The notes under the pieces: generated by a model
Database searches by the model: none
What the model was told of the DNA's origin: nothing
The model's input: the letters and a program-made list of their open reading frames with translations, nothing else
Program-made: the position numbers and the translations under genes
In this document: positions 17,006 to 24,374 of the stretch, piece after piece
Layout of the letters: each line of letters begins with the position of its first letter
Position numbering within the stretch: the stretch's first letter is position 1
Assembly (NCBI GenBank): GCA_025359725.1
Contig: JANYEX010000262.1
Coordinates: 1 to 43,245 of the forward strand
Direction: 5' to 3'
Length of the DNA: 43,245 nt
From: Chitinophagaceae bacterium
GTDB lineage: Bacteria; Bacteroidota; Bacteroidia; Chitinophagales; Chitinophagaceae

Positions 17006-17113
17006 AAATTTTATTTAGTAAGGTGCAAAATAGCAATTATTGCTAATTGACTTATTTTAATTGATAAACCACAGATAACGAAGGATAATTGGTAATGTTC
17101 GGTAGCATAACGT

Positions 17114-17563
17114 TTAAAATGGCAACTTATACTTCGTTTCATATTGAATAGGTACATTGAAATAGATACCCGACTTCCCCACCCTAGTTGTTCCCTTTAT
17201 GCCAATTAAGGCCTCTTTGTTTATAAATATATTGAACCCTTTTTTAATTACGTCCATCATATCAAAACTAACAGAGGCAGGCACTACAAACACCGATTTG
17301 CCCGCAATATGTATAGTGGTATCCAATAAGTAATTACCCAGATAGTTTTGATTGAGGAACACCTGACAATCAATCTTTTTCAGGTTCATACTAAAGTTGT
17401 TGGGGTTATAATAAACTAAATCAAGAGAAACCTTTGTTTTCGAGAACCCAATATGGTCTAGTTTAAGGTTTTTCATCTCGCGGTATTCAAAACTTTGTGG
17501 TTGTTTGCAGGCACAAAAAACAAGGAGGATAAGCAAGGGTAAGTAAGAAGTTATTTTTTTCAT
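17114..17563 (-). CDS. LEA14-like (LEA type 2/WHy domain) lipoprotein
   Basis: A 149-residue protein from the ATG at 17563. The longer track start (17617) would bury the signal peptide. MKKITSYLPLLILLVFCACK is a lipoprotein-type signal with Cys as the likely lipidation site, though the lipobox FCAC is not ideal. The rest matches the LEA type 2 pattern: VSLDLVYYNPNNFSMNLKKI, then LGNYLLDTTIHIAGKS and VPASVSFDM, a single Ig-like beta domain. Function in bacteria is unclear. It lies 108 bp upstream of the aminopeptidase gene on the same strand. Confidence 0.8.
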   Translation of the reverse strand: MKKITSYLPLLILLVFCACKQPQSFEYREMKNLKLDHIGFSKTKVSLDLVYYNPNNFSMNLKKIDCQVFLNQNYLGNYLLDTTIHIAGKSVFVVPASVSFDMMDVIKKGFNIFINKEALIGIKGTTRVGKSGIYFNVPIQYETKYKLPF

Positions 17564-17705
17564 AGATGCAATATTAGAAAAACTCTTTTCATCGGAACAA
17601 ATAAAAGTCTCATCCATCGGTTTTTAAGTCTTTTCCTAAATGATTAATTTGTATTTCAAAACACCTATTTGGTTGTGCAGGTTACAAATTTCAATCATCC
17701 TGTAA

Positions 17706-17831
17706 TACAATGCGGGATGGGATGCTACCAACCCTACACTCTCTGTAAGCGGGTTACAAGCAGGGGTATATCATCTGCGTATCGAAACAAGTGATGGTAA
17801 GGTTATTAGTGTTAGAATGGTGAAAAAATAG
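17706..17831 (+). pseudogene. Remnant of a T9SS C-terminal sorting domain
   Basis: In plus frame the segment after a TAA at 17703 translates to an end-of-protein tail: NPTLSVSGLQAGVYHLRI, then DGKVISVRMVKK and TAG (17829-17831). This is the last third of a Por-secretion tail (L-x-x-G-x-Y-x-x-x-I ... G-K-x-x-x-x-x-x-x-K). No start codon or cargo sequence remains in frame, so it is the decayed end of a lost secreted protein. The rest of the 17618-18107 gap holds no other convincing gene. Confidence 0.7.
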
Positions 17832-18042
17832 AAGAAAAATATGAACTATGAAATATGAATTTAAGCAATACTTATATTTAAACATGTCGGAAAAGAACAC
17901 CAACCTTTACCAAATAACCCCAATTTCTACTCCTGCTAATACCAATAATCACATTTGCGCGCAATGGATTGATTTTTTCAGCTTTTTTACTTTCTTTATG
18001 TTTGGTTTCACAAGGTTGTAGCTGGAAGGCAAAAAAGTTGAT

Positions 18043-18050
18043 TATTTTTG
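18043..18050 (+). promoter_or_regulatory. Candidate -7 box upstream of the serpin gene (TATTTTTG)
   Basis: An exact TAnnTTTG match 57 bp before the preferred ATG. A TTG at 18016-18018 could be the -33 element, but the 24-bp spacer is longer than the usual 19-21. Confidence 0.45.
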
Positions 18051-18107
18051 TTAATACCTATCAAGGGTAGTATTGACGGTTATATTTACACATTAATTGA
18101 TTATAAA

Positions 18108-19295
18108 ATGAAATTTAAACACCTTCTTTATACCCTGTTACTTTGCTTTTTGATGGCTTTTAATGCCCTTGCGCAATCAGAAAAGGGCTTCATAAATGGT
18201 CACAATGCCTTTGCTTTTAATCTTTTCAGAAAGCTATATAGTCCTAAAGAAAATGTGTTCTTTTCACCCTACAGTATCAGGACCGCATTGGCTATGACGT
18301 ATGCAGGTGCTAAGAATCAAACGAAAAAACAAATGATGGATGTGTTGTATTTTGATACGAATCAGCTTAAAACCCACCAAACTTTTTTAGATTTCAGTAA
18401 AAAAATAAAAGCTATTAATGCTGATAGTGTAACTAAAATTTCAATTGCTAACGCCTTGTGGAAAAAAGAAAATTATCCATTTAAAAAAGATTATTTACAA
18501 CTGATAAACAAGTATTACGGTGCCTCTTTGTTCCCCCTGCCCACCAATGCAAAGCCCATAAATAATTGGGTATCTAAAAAAACTAATGGTAAAATAAATC
18601 AGTTGATTTCTGATAAAGATATTAACGCGTTTACAAGGTTAATTTTAACTAATGCCATTTATTTTAAAGGCGAATGGCAGAATAGTTTTAGGAAAGAAGA
18701 TACAAAAAAAGAGGTGTTTAAAACGCCAATGGGAGAGGGGGTAAACGTAGATATGATGTACAGGCGTGGGGACGTAAACTACTATGAAGACGAAGAAAAG
18801 CAGGCCATAAAGTTGCCGTATAAGGATGGATCAATGGTGATGACACTGATACTTCCTGCGGAAAATAGTTCAATAGAAAAACTTTCTAATAAACTAAATG
18901 ATTCGGTTTTGGCTAATCTAAACTATTTGGAAAAGCAAGTGGAAATATATGTTCCTAAGTTTAAGTTTACAGCAAAATATCAATTAGGGGATGTGCTATC
19001 AAGTATGGGGATGCCGGATGCGTTTGACAATAAAGCAGACTTTACGGGGATGGCTGGTGGCAGTAGTTTGATAATTGATAAAGTGATTCATAAAGCTTTT
19101 GTTGAGGTAAATGAAAAAGGAACAGAAGCTGCTGCTGCAACAGCAATTATGATGAGGATGACTTCATGCCTAGGATGTAGGGAACCTAAAAAGCTAGTTT
19201 TTAAGGCCGATCATCCTTTTTTGGCAATAATTACCGAAAGTAAAACAGGCAATATATTGTTTATGGGGGCAGTAATGAACCCTAATAAAGAGTAG
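18108..19295 (+). CDS. Secreted serpin-family protease inhibitor
   Basis: A 395-residue serpin from the ATG at 18108, which begins a clean Sec signal peptide (MKFKHLLYTLLLCFLMAFN, cleavage after ALA). The track's upstream start adds a leader-like extension. Serpin blocks include NVFFSPYSIRTALAMTYAGA, LTNAIYFKGEW, and near the C-terminus FKADHPFLAII and GNILFMGAV. The hinge GTEAAAAT (about 338-345) has the small residues required of an inhibitory serpin that inserts its loop. The loop then reads AIMMRMTSCLGC, so the P1 residue is uncertain. It may protect the cell surface from proteases. Confidence 0.93.
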   Translation: MKFKHLLYTLLLCFLMAFNALAQSEKGFINGHNAFAFNLFRKLYSPKENVFFSPYSIRTALAMTYAGAKNQTKKQMMDVLYFDTNQLKTHQTFLDFSKKIKAINADSVTKISIANALWKKENYPFKKDYLQLINKYYGASLFPLPTNAKPINNWVSKKTNGKINQLISDKDINAFTRLILTNAIYFKGEWQNSFRKEDTKKEVFKTPMGEGVNVDMMYRRGDVNYYEDEEKQAIKLPYKDGSMVMTLILPAENSSIEKLSNKLNDSVLANLNYLEKQVEIYVPKFKFTAKYQLGDVLSSMGMPDAFDNKADFTGMAGGSSLIIDKVIHKAFVEVNEKGTEAAAATAIMMRMTSCLGCREPKKLVFKADHPFLAIITESKTGNILFMGAVMNPNKE

Positions 19296-19445
19296 AAAAA
19301 TAAATGACATTAATTTTTACTACATGTCAAATTCAATAAGGGATAAACACTTATTTAGTTGCTAGTTACTAAACTTCCAATAAATCTTTACCCACAATAA
19401 CCAATCCTTCTACTACTGAATGCATTAAAGATTTATTTTTACAAA

Positions 19446-20192
19446 ATGTCTAAGAAAGAATCGATGATAATAGGTCGGCAGCCGCTTGTAGAAGCCCTGC
19501 AAAGTGGGCGACTTATTGATAAGATACTGGTTCAGAAGAATGCCAGTGGGGAAGTACTATCGCAAATTAGAGCGTTGAGTAAGGAATATGATGTGCCGAT
19601 GCAGATGGTGCCTGCCGAGAAACTAAACTATATGACTAGGGCAAATCATCAGGGAGTTATTGCCCTTGCCGCCTTAGTAGAATACAAAGATTTAGATACT
19701 GTTTTAGAAGAGATAGAAACCAAAGGGGAAGTGCCACTATTGATAATGTTGGATGGCATAACGGATGTTCGGAACATTGGTGCCATTGCCCGCAGTGCCT
19801 ACTGTTGTGGGGCGCAAGCAATCATTATTCCCGATAAAGGTGTTGGCGCATTGAACGAAGAAGCAATGAAAAGCAGTGCAGGGGCGTTAGAACATATCCA
19901 CGTAATAAGGGTAAATAGCTTAATAAAAGCATTAGATAGTCTTCGTGAAAAGGGAATTGCTGTCTATACCAGCGAGATGAAGGCAGAGAAAAAGATATAT
20001 GAGCTACCACTAAAAGAACCCTGCTGTGTAATAATGGGTAATGAAGAAAGAGGGGTGCAACCCTATCTAGCAAAGGCTGCTGATGCATATTTTTCGATAC
20101 CGATGGCAACACAATTCGATTCTTTCAATGTGTCGGTAGCCGCAGGGATTATTTTATATGAAACAATGAAACAGAGACTAGTTATGAGTTAG
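19446..20192 (+). CDS. rlmB: 23S rRNA (guanosine-2'-O-)-methyltransferase RlmB (SpoU/TrmH family)
   Basis: A 248-residue SPOUT-class methyltransferase that 2'-O-methylates a 23S rRNA guanosine (G2251 in E. coli). The N-terminal substrate-binding domain starts with IIGRQPLVEALQSGR. The knotted SAM-binding domain has DGITDVRNIGAIARSAYCCG (motif 1), IMGNEERGVQ (motif 2) and FSIPMATQFDSFNVSVAAGI (motif 3). A related TrmH-type specificity cannot be fully excluded. The last codons and stop fall inside heptad tract H5. Confidence 0.92.
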   Translation: MSKKESMIIGRQPLVEALQSGRLIDKILVQKNASGEVLSQIRALSKEYDVPMQMVPAEKLNYMTRANHQGVIALAALVEYKDLDTVLEEIETKGEVPLLIMLDGITDVRNIGAIARSAYCCGAQAIIIPDKGVGALNEEAMKSSAGALEHIHVIRVNSLIKALDSLREKGIAVYTSEMKAEKKIYELPLKEPCCVIMGNEERGVQPYLAKAADAYFSIPMATQFDSFNVSVAAGIILYETMKQRLVMS

Positions 20193-20259
20193 GAGTGATG
20201 AATGATGAGTTATTAGTACTTGGTTATAACTCATAATTTATAATTCATAACTGATAACT
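20181..20259. repeat. Heptad-repeat tract H5 between rlmB and bioB
   Basis: Reads AGTTATG, AGTTAGG, AGTGATG, AATGATG, AGTTATT, AGTACTT, then TTATAAC, TCATAAT, TTATAAT, TCATAAC, TGATAAC. The two halves are complementary and form a long imperfect hairpin. The left arm begins inside the last rlmB codons and contains its stop. The tract ends at the bioB -7 box. Confidence 0.75.
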
Positions 20260-20267
20260 TACCTTTG
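20260..20267 (+). promoter_or_regulatory. Candidate -7 box for bioB (TACCTTTG)
   Basis: An exact TAnnTTTG match followed by C, 18 bp before the bioB ATG. It directly follows tract H5, so the hairpin would be upstream DNA for this promoter and the transcribed tail of rlmB. Confidence 0.45.
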
Positions 20268-20285
20268 CTGGCTTAAATTTAATGT

Positions 20286-21287
20286 ATGAACAACACGGAT
20301 ATCAGAAACAACTGGAGTTTAGAAGAGATTAAAGACATTTACAACACGCCGCTTTTGGAATTGATTTTTAAGGCGGCAAGTTTACATAGGAAATATAATG
20401 ACACGGCAGAGGTGCAGGTTTGTACTTTGTTGAGCATTAAAACTGGTGGATGTAGCGAAGACTGTGCTTATTGTCCGCAAGCAGCGCGTTATGATACGGG
20501 CGTAGGCGTGCAGGCGCTGATGAAAAAAGAGGAGGTGTTGGAATACGCCCAAAAGGCAAAGAATGCCGGAAGTACCCGCTTTTGTATGGGCGCCGCATGG
20601 AGAGAAGTGAGGGATAATAGAGATTTTGACCGTGTGTTAGATATGGTAAAAGGGGTGAATGAGATGGGAATGGAAGTGTGCTGCACATTAGGAATGCTTA
20701 CTGAAACACAGGCGAAGAAACTAGCAGAAGCAGGATTATATGCTTACAATCACAACTTGGATACAAGTAAAGAACATTACGAAGAGATTATTACCACAAG
20801 AACTTTTGAGGATAGGATAGAGACATTGGATAACGTACGCAAAGCAGGTGTATCTGTTTGTTGCGGTGGAATAATAGGTTTAGGGGAAACACATGAGGAC
20901 AGGATTAAGATGTTGCACACACTTGCTACAATGGAAACACATCCCGAAAGTGTGCCTATAAACGCTTTGGTACCTATAAAAGGAACACCATTAGCCAACA
21001 ATAAGAAGGTAGATATTTGGGATATGGTACGAATGATAGCTACGGCAAGGGTATTGATGCCTGCTACAATGGTTCGTCTAAGTGCGGGTCGTACAGATAT
21101 GAGTGTTGCAGAACAAGCTCTATGTTTTATGGCTGGTGCTAATTCGATTTTTGCGGGAGATAAATTGCTTACAACACCAAACCCAAGTTTTGATGAAGAC
21201 AATACAATGTTCCAATTATTAGGTTTAAAACCACGAAAGGCATTCAAGGAAGAAAAAGCTTATTTGCACGAAATGGTAGAGGCATAG
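20286..21287 (+). CDS. bioB: Biotin synthase
   Basis: A radical SAM enzyme that inserts sulfur into dethiobiotin, the last step of biotin synthesis. The 333 residues include the 4Fe-4S site CSEDCAYC (Cys56, Cys60, Cys63). Other BioB signatures are [43 protein letters not shown] and [10 protein letters not shown] near the second cluster's ligands. No other bio gene adjoins it. hscB, an Fe-S assembly co-chaperone, follows 32 bp downstream on the same strand. Both proteins relate to iron-sulfur clusters. Confidence 0.96.
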   Translation: MNNTDIRNNWSLEEIKDIYNTPLLELIFKAASLHRKYNDTAEVQVCTLLSIKTGGCSEDCAYCPQAARYDTGVGVQALMKKEEVLEYAQKAKNAGSTRFCMGAAWREVRDNRDFDRVLDMVKGVNEMGMEVCCTLGMLTETQAKKLAEAGLYAYNHNLDTSKEHYEEIITTRTFEDRIETLDNVRKAGVSVCCGGIIGLGETHEDRIKMLHTLATMETHPESVPINALVPIKGTPLANNKKVDIWDMVRMIATARVLMPATMVRLSAGRTDMSVAEQALCFMAGANSIFAGDKLLTTPNPSFDEDNTMFQLLGLKPRKAFKEEKAYLHEMVEA

Positions 21288-21319
21288 TATTGTAGGATTC
21301 CTTTATCAAACATAACAAT

Positions 21320-21829
21320 ATGAACTATTTCGAATTATTTGATATCCCTGTAAGGCTTTCGGTTGATAAGGATAGCATCAAGAAGAGATTCTATGAACTA
21401 AGTAGAAAATACCATCCCGATTTCTATTCGCAATCATCGGAAGAAGAGCAGGGAGAGGTATTACAAATGTCTGCTTTGTTGAATAAAGCCTTTAAGGTTT
21501 TTGGCAACCAGAATGAGACCATAAAGTATGTTTTGAAACTGAAAGGTTTATTGGAAGAAGAAGAAAAATACCAACTTAAATCATCATTTTTAATGGAAGT
21601 AATGGATGTAAACGAGCAATTGATGGATGCCAAGATAGATGGGAACGAAAAACAAATGGAAACATTAAAACAACAAATTGCCAACCTTCAATCAGAAATA
21701 TATGAACCTGTTAAAAACATTGTGGAACATTATTCGGAAAGTACTACTACTCAAAAAGAGTTGTTGCAAGTAAAGGAATACTATTTCCAGAGAAAATATC
21801 TAGATAGGATGCTTGCGAGTATTGCCTAA
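21320..21829 (+). CDS. hscB: Fe-S cluster assembly co-chaperone HscB (J-domain)
   Basis: A 169-residue J-protein that delivers the IscU scaffold to an Hsp70 (HscA or DnaK). The J-domain spans about residues 1-75, with NYFELFDIP at the start and the essential HPD in RKYHPDFYSQ near residue 34. The C-terminal three-helix domain (about 85-169) starts with SSFLMEVMDVNEQL, which matches the IscU-binding helix. hscA, iscU and fdx are not in the window. Its place just after bioB suggests co-transcription. Confidence 0.92.
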   Translation: MNYFELFDIPVRLSVDKDSIKKRFYELSRKYHPDFYSQSSEEEQGEVLQMSALLNKAFKVFGNQNETIKYVLKLKGLLEEEEKYQLKSSFLMEVMDVNEQLMDAKIDGNEKQMETLKQQIANLQSEIYEPVKNIVEHYSESTTTQKELLQVKEYYFQRKYLDRMLASIA

Positions 21830-21864
21830 AAGCCGTGGTACTTAAAAAATAAATATACTTACTC

Positions 21865-21896
21865 TTTGATACTAAGGTACAACACCCCTATATTTG
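21865..21896 (+). promoter_or_regulatory. Bacteroidota-type promoter for tRNA-Leu
   Basis: TTTG at 21865-21868 and TATATTTG at 21889-21896, separated by 20 bp, match the -33/-7 consensus almost perfectly. The expected start of transcription is about 10 bp before the tRNA. Confidence 0.75.
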
Positions 21897-21912
21897 CACT
21901 CCAATTAAAAAC

Positions 21913-21996
21913 GCCCAGATGGCGGAATTGGTAGACGCAGCAGACTCAAAATCTGCCGTTCGCAAGGATGTGCAGGTTCGATTCCTGTTCTGGGCA
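21913..21996 (+). tRNA. tRNA-Leu (anticodon CAA)
   Basis: An 84-nt class II tRNA. The 7-bp acceptor stem GCCCAGA/TCTGGGC is perfect. The anticodon stem GCAGA/TCTGC encloses loop CTCAAAA, with anticodon CAA at 21947-21949, which reads UUG. A long variable arm (CGTTCGCAAGGATG region) and GGTTCGATTCC in the T arm are as expected for leucine. The 3' CCA is not encoded (ACGA follows the acceptor stem). Confidence 0.97.
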
Positions 21997-22000
21997 CGAA

Positions 22001-22032
22001 AAAGCTTCTGATTAATTTCAGAAGCTTTTTTT
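22001..22032 (+). terminator. Intrinsic terminator after tRNA-Leu
   Basis: A 10-bp perfect stem AAAGCTTCTG / CAGAAGCTTT with an 8-nt loop, running into a T-tract. It starts 4 bp after the tRNA. Confidence 0.9.
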
Positions 22033-22163
22033 ATTAGTACTACATTCCTTATTTTTTGTAGTAGAATGATTAAATTTGACACCAAAAGGGTTGTATTACT
22101 ACTAGTCTTAGGATACAATAAATATTTATAATACATTGCAACCCTTACAATAAAAACAAAGAT

Positions 22164-22676
22164 ATGACACCATTAGTGGGAATAGTTATGGGGAGCGATA
22201 GTGATTTGAATATTATGCAGGCAGCCGCAGATATTTTACAACAGTTTAATATACCCATAGAACTTACCGTTGTTTCTGCCCATAGAACTCCGCTCAGAAT
22301 GGTAGACTATGCCACAAAGGCGCAACAAAGGGGGCTTAAAGTAATTATTGCGGGTGCTGGCGGTGCTGCCCATTTACCCGGTATGATTGCTAGTATAACT
22401 ACACTTCCTGTAATAGGTGTTCCCATCAAATCTAGTAACTCTATTGATGGTTGGGATAGCGTTCTTAGTATTCTTCAAATGCCTAATGGGGTTCCTGTTG
22501 CTACTGTAGCATTAAACGCAGCCAAGAACGCTGGTATATTAGCCGCACAAATTATTGGCATTGCCAACAAAGAAACCAGTGCTGCCATTCATGCTTATAA
22601 AACTTTGTTACAAGAAGAAGTTCTAGAAAAAGTGGAAGGTTTAAAGGGCAAGTTCTTTAATGGGTATGATCGTTAG
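22164..22676 (+). CDS. purE: N5-carboxyaminoimidazole ribonucleotide mutase
   Basis: Converts N5-CAIR to CAIR in de novo purine synthesis. The 170-residue class I PurE carries GIVMGSDSDLNIM at the N-terminus (phosphate binding), VVSAHRTPLRM with the catalytic histidine, and GAGGAAHLPGMIAS and LSILQMPNGVPVATVA further on. purK is not adjacent. The stop codon lies 9 bp from the stop of the convergent exonuclease gene, with a short palindrome spanning both. Confidence 0.95.
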   Translation: MTPLVGIVMGSDSDLNIMQAAADILQQFNIPIELTVVSAHRTPLRMVDYATKAQQRGLKVIIAGAGGAAHLPGMIASITTLPVIGVPIKSSNSIDGWDSVLSILQMPNGVPVATVALNAAKNAGILAAQIIGIANKETSAAIHAYKTLLQEEVLEKVEGLKGKFFNGYDR

Positions 22677-22689
22677 TATCAGATACTAA
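22673..22689. other. Palindrome across two convergent stop codons
   Basis: TTAGTATC A GATACTAA is a perfect 8-bp inverted repeat with a single central base. It includes the purE TAG and the end of the exonuclease gene. It lacks GC pairs and a T-run, so it is at best a weak bidirectional stop. Confidence 0.4.
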
Positions 22690-23219
22690 TATTTCCGCCT
22701 AATCATTCTTTGCAATTCGCCAGAGGTATCATGATTTAAAAGCATGGTAAATAGTTCTGCTGTTGCTAAAGCATCCCCTGAGGCACGGTGTCTGTCATTT
22801 ACCCTGATATTTAGTTCGGTACATAATGTTCCCAAACCATACTTTGGTAATCCCGGAAATATCTTTTTAGACAATTTTATAGTACACAACTTATTTGTAG
22901 TAAGATCAAAACCTGCCAAAGCAAGTTCTTGCTTTACATAAGTATAATCGAAAGCTACATTGTGCGCAACAAATACCCTGTCTTTTAAAAGGTTGTAAAT
23001 GTTTTCTGCTAATTGCCCAAACATAGGAGCTGTAGCAACCATTTGGTCGGTTATACCCGTTAGCCCCTGTACATACTTTTGTATAGGCCTGCATGGGTTT
23101 ACCAACGTCGAGAATTTGCCTTCTACCTCGCGACCATTGTGTAATACGATGGCTATTTCCGTAATATTATTCCCTCCAACCAGACCGCCGGTGGTCTCTA
23201 TATCGACTATTGCAAACAT
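22686..23219 (-). CDS. DEDDh-type 3'-5' exonuclease (DnaQ/PolIII epsilon-like)
   Basis: A 177-residue exonuclease domain with all five DEDDh residues visible: DIETTG at residues 6-11 (Asp, Glu), AHNVAFDYTYV (Asp), and HRASGDALAT (His, Asp). Many Bacteroidota relatives carry an extra GIY-YIG nuclease domain; this one is the exonuclease alone. It may proofread for DNA polymerase III or act as a general DNA/RNA exonuclease. The sequence does not decide which. Confidence 0.88.
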   Translation of the reverse strand: MFAIVDIETTGGLVGGNNITEIAIVLHNGREVEGKFSTLVNPCRPIQKYVQGLTGITDQMVATAPMFGQLAENIYNLLKDRVFVAHNVAFDYTYVKQELALAGFDLTTNKLCTIKLSKKIFPGLPKYGLGTLCTELNIRVNDRHRASGDALATAELFTMLLNHDTSGELQRMIRRKY

Positions 23220-23295
23220 TTGTGGTTATTTTACTACTTTTTTTTCTTGACAACACAATTTTAAATACCAATCCCCCGTTATTGTATTAACTCGG

Positions 23296-23326
23296 TTATC
23301 CACAAAATAAACGAGTGTGTGGATAA
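23296..23326. promoter_or_regulatory. Inverted pair of perfect DnaA boxes
   Basis: TTATCCACA at 23296-23304 and its exact reverse complement TGTGGATAA at 23318-23326, centres 22 bp apart (about two helical turns). An AT-rich stretch follows (ATTTAAAACTATATATA). This could be a DnaA-controlled promoter for the small ORF at 23354, a DnaA-titration site, or part of an origin. Only two boxes are seen and dnaA is not in the window. Confidence 0.5.
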
Positions 23327-23353
23327 ACTGATTTAAAACTATATATAGACGTT

Positions 23354-23464
23354 ATGCCCAGAGAGGAAGTATCTAAAATTGACAGAGCTTTTAAAAATGT
23401 AGTACTCATTATTATGATTTATGCGGCTATTGCAGTAGCCTCGTACCTACATTTTAAAGGTTAG
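23354..23464 (+). CDS. Very small single-helix membrane protein (36 aa)
   Basis: Below the track's length cut-off. The peptide begins MPREEVSKIDRAFKNV, continues with one hydrophobic helix (VLIIMIYAAIAVASYL) and ends HFKG. A charged N-terminal stretch plus a single transmembrane helix is typical of real small membrane proteins. It is bracketed by the DnaA box pair upstream and a good terminator downstream, which supports a transcribed unit. I do not recognise the family. Confidence 0.55.
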   Translation: MPREEVSKIDRAFKNVVLIIMIYAAIAVASYLHFKG

Positions 23465-23493
23465 TTGCTGCATTTAGCAGCTTACACATTTGG

Positions 23494-23526
23494 AAAAAGA
23501 GCAGTACCTAGTGCTGCTCTTTTTAT
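23494..23526. terminator. Bidirectional intrinsic terminator
   Basis: AAAAAGAGCAGTAC / GTGCTGCTCTTTTT forms a 14-bp stem with one G-T pair and a 3-nt loop, with a T-run on both strands. It separates the 36-aa ORF (plus) from the glycosyltransferase gene (minus). Confidence 0.85.
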
Positions 23527-23576
23527 TTTATTCAGTAAACTAACTTTTTCATATCCTTTTTTAAATCTCTGTACAC

Positions 23577-24338
23577 TTAAACTTTTAATTTTCCCTTGTT
23601 CAATTCATAAAGATATTTATACTTCAACCAAGTGCATTTTGCATTTGAGTATGCAATGATAAAACCTTCTTTTCCATCCAAAAAACCTAGTAAGAAAATA
23701 TAAGGTTGTATAAAACCCGCAATTGGCGACAAATACCTTTTGATAAAAGTTGCTTTTTTACCTTTATCAAAATACTTTTTGGCACTTAACCTTGCATAAC
23801 TATATACTTTCCTATCATTTTCTTCCAGAGCCCTTATGGTATAATGTTCTAAATGTCCTTCTACAAATTGTTTGGAAATATTTTCACCAATCAATACTTC
23901 ATGAACCTGAGCCTTATCCCACGACCCTGTTTTTTTGTTGTATAAACGAAAAACTTTGTCTCTTCCAAAGTTGCCAAACCTTATTTTCTTACCTAAAAAA
24001 TAACTTTCTCTTTTAAAGCCATAGATAACCCCAGCATCCTCATTTTCTATTTTCTTAATGCTAGCAACTAGCGATTCGGTAATACGCTCATCTGCATCTA
24101 TCGCCAAAATCCAGTCGTTTTTGGTAGCTTCTGCTGCTGTATTGCGCGCATTTCCGTACCCTTTCCACCCAATTTTTATTACCGTAACTCCTTCTTTCTC
24201 CGCAATGGCCACGGTATTATCGCTACTTCCTGTGTCTGCTACAATAATATCATCCGAAACTTGTTTTGCCGTCTTTATACAATCGGCAATATTTACTGCC
24301 TCGTTTTTTGTAATAATGACAACTGAAATGGGTTTCAT
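23577..24338 (-). CDS. Glycosyltransferase family 2 (WaaE/KdtX-like)
   Basis: A 253-residue GT-A enzyme. It starts PISVVIITKNEAVNIADCI, and SDDIIVADTGSSDNTV holds the nucleotide-binding aspartate. ILAIDADERI is the metal-binding DXD-like motif, and the C-terminal half has RLYNKKTGSWDKAQVHE, typical of WaaE-like LPS core glucosyltransferases. The ATG at 24338 is preferred over the TTG two codons upstream. It follows another GT2 gene by 36 bp on the same strand, so the two probably act on the same surface glycan. Confidence 0.88.
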   Translation of the reverse strand: MKPISVVIITKNEAVNIADCIKTAKQVSDDIIVADTGSSDNTVAIAEKEGVTVIKIGWKGYGNARNTAAEATKNDWILAIDADERITESLVASIKKIENEDAGVIYGFKRESYFLGKKIRFGNFGRDKVFRLYNKKTGSWDKAQVHEVLIGENISKQFVEGHLEHYTIRALEENDRKVYSYARLSAKKYFDKGKKATFIKRYLSPIAGFIQPYIFLLGFLDGKEGFIIAYSNAKCTWLKYKYLYELNKGKLKV

Positions 24339-24374
24339 AAACAATAATAATGGTAAATATAATGAAACAAAGGG

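Noticed and set aside
17877-18060. About 60 open minus-strand codons ending in a barrel-like strand (NWGYLVKVGVLF)
   Set aside because: There is no start codon and no match beyond the last 15 residues. It could be a remnant of an outer-membrane protein but is too weak to call.
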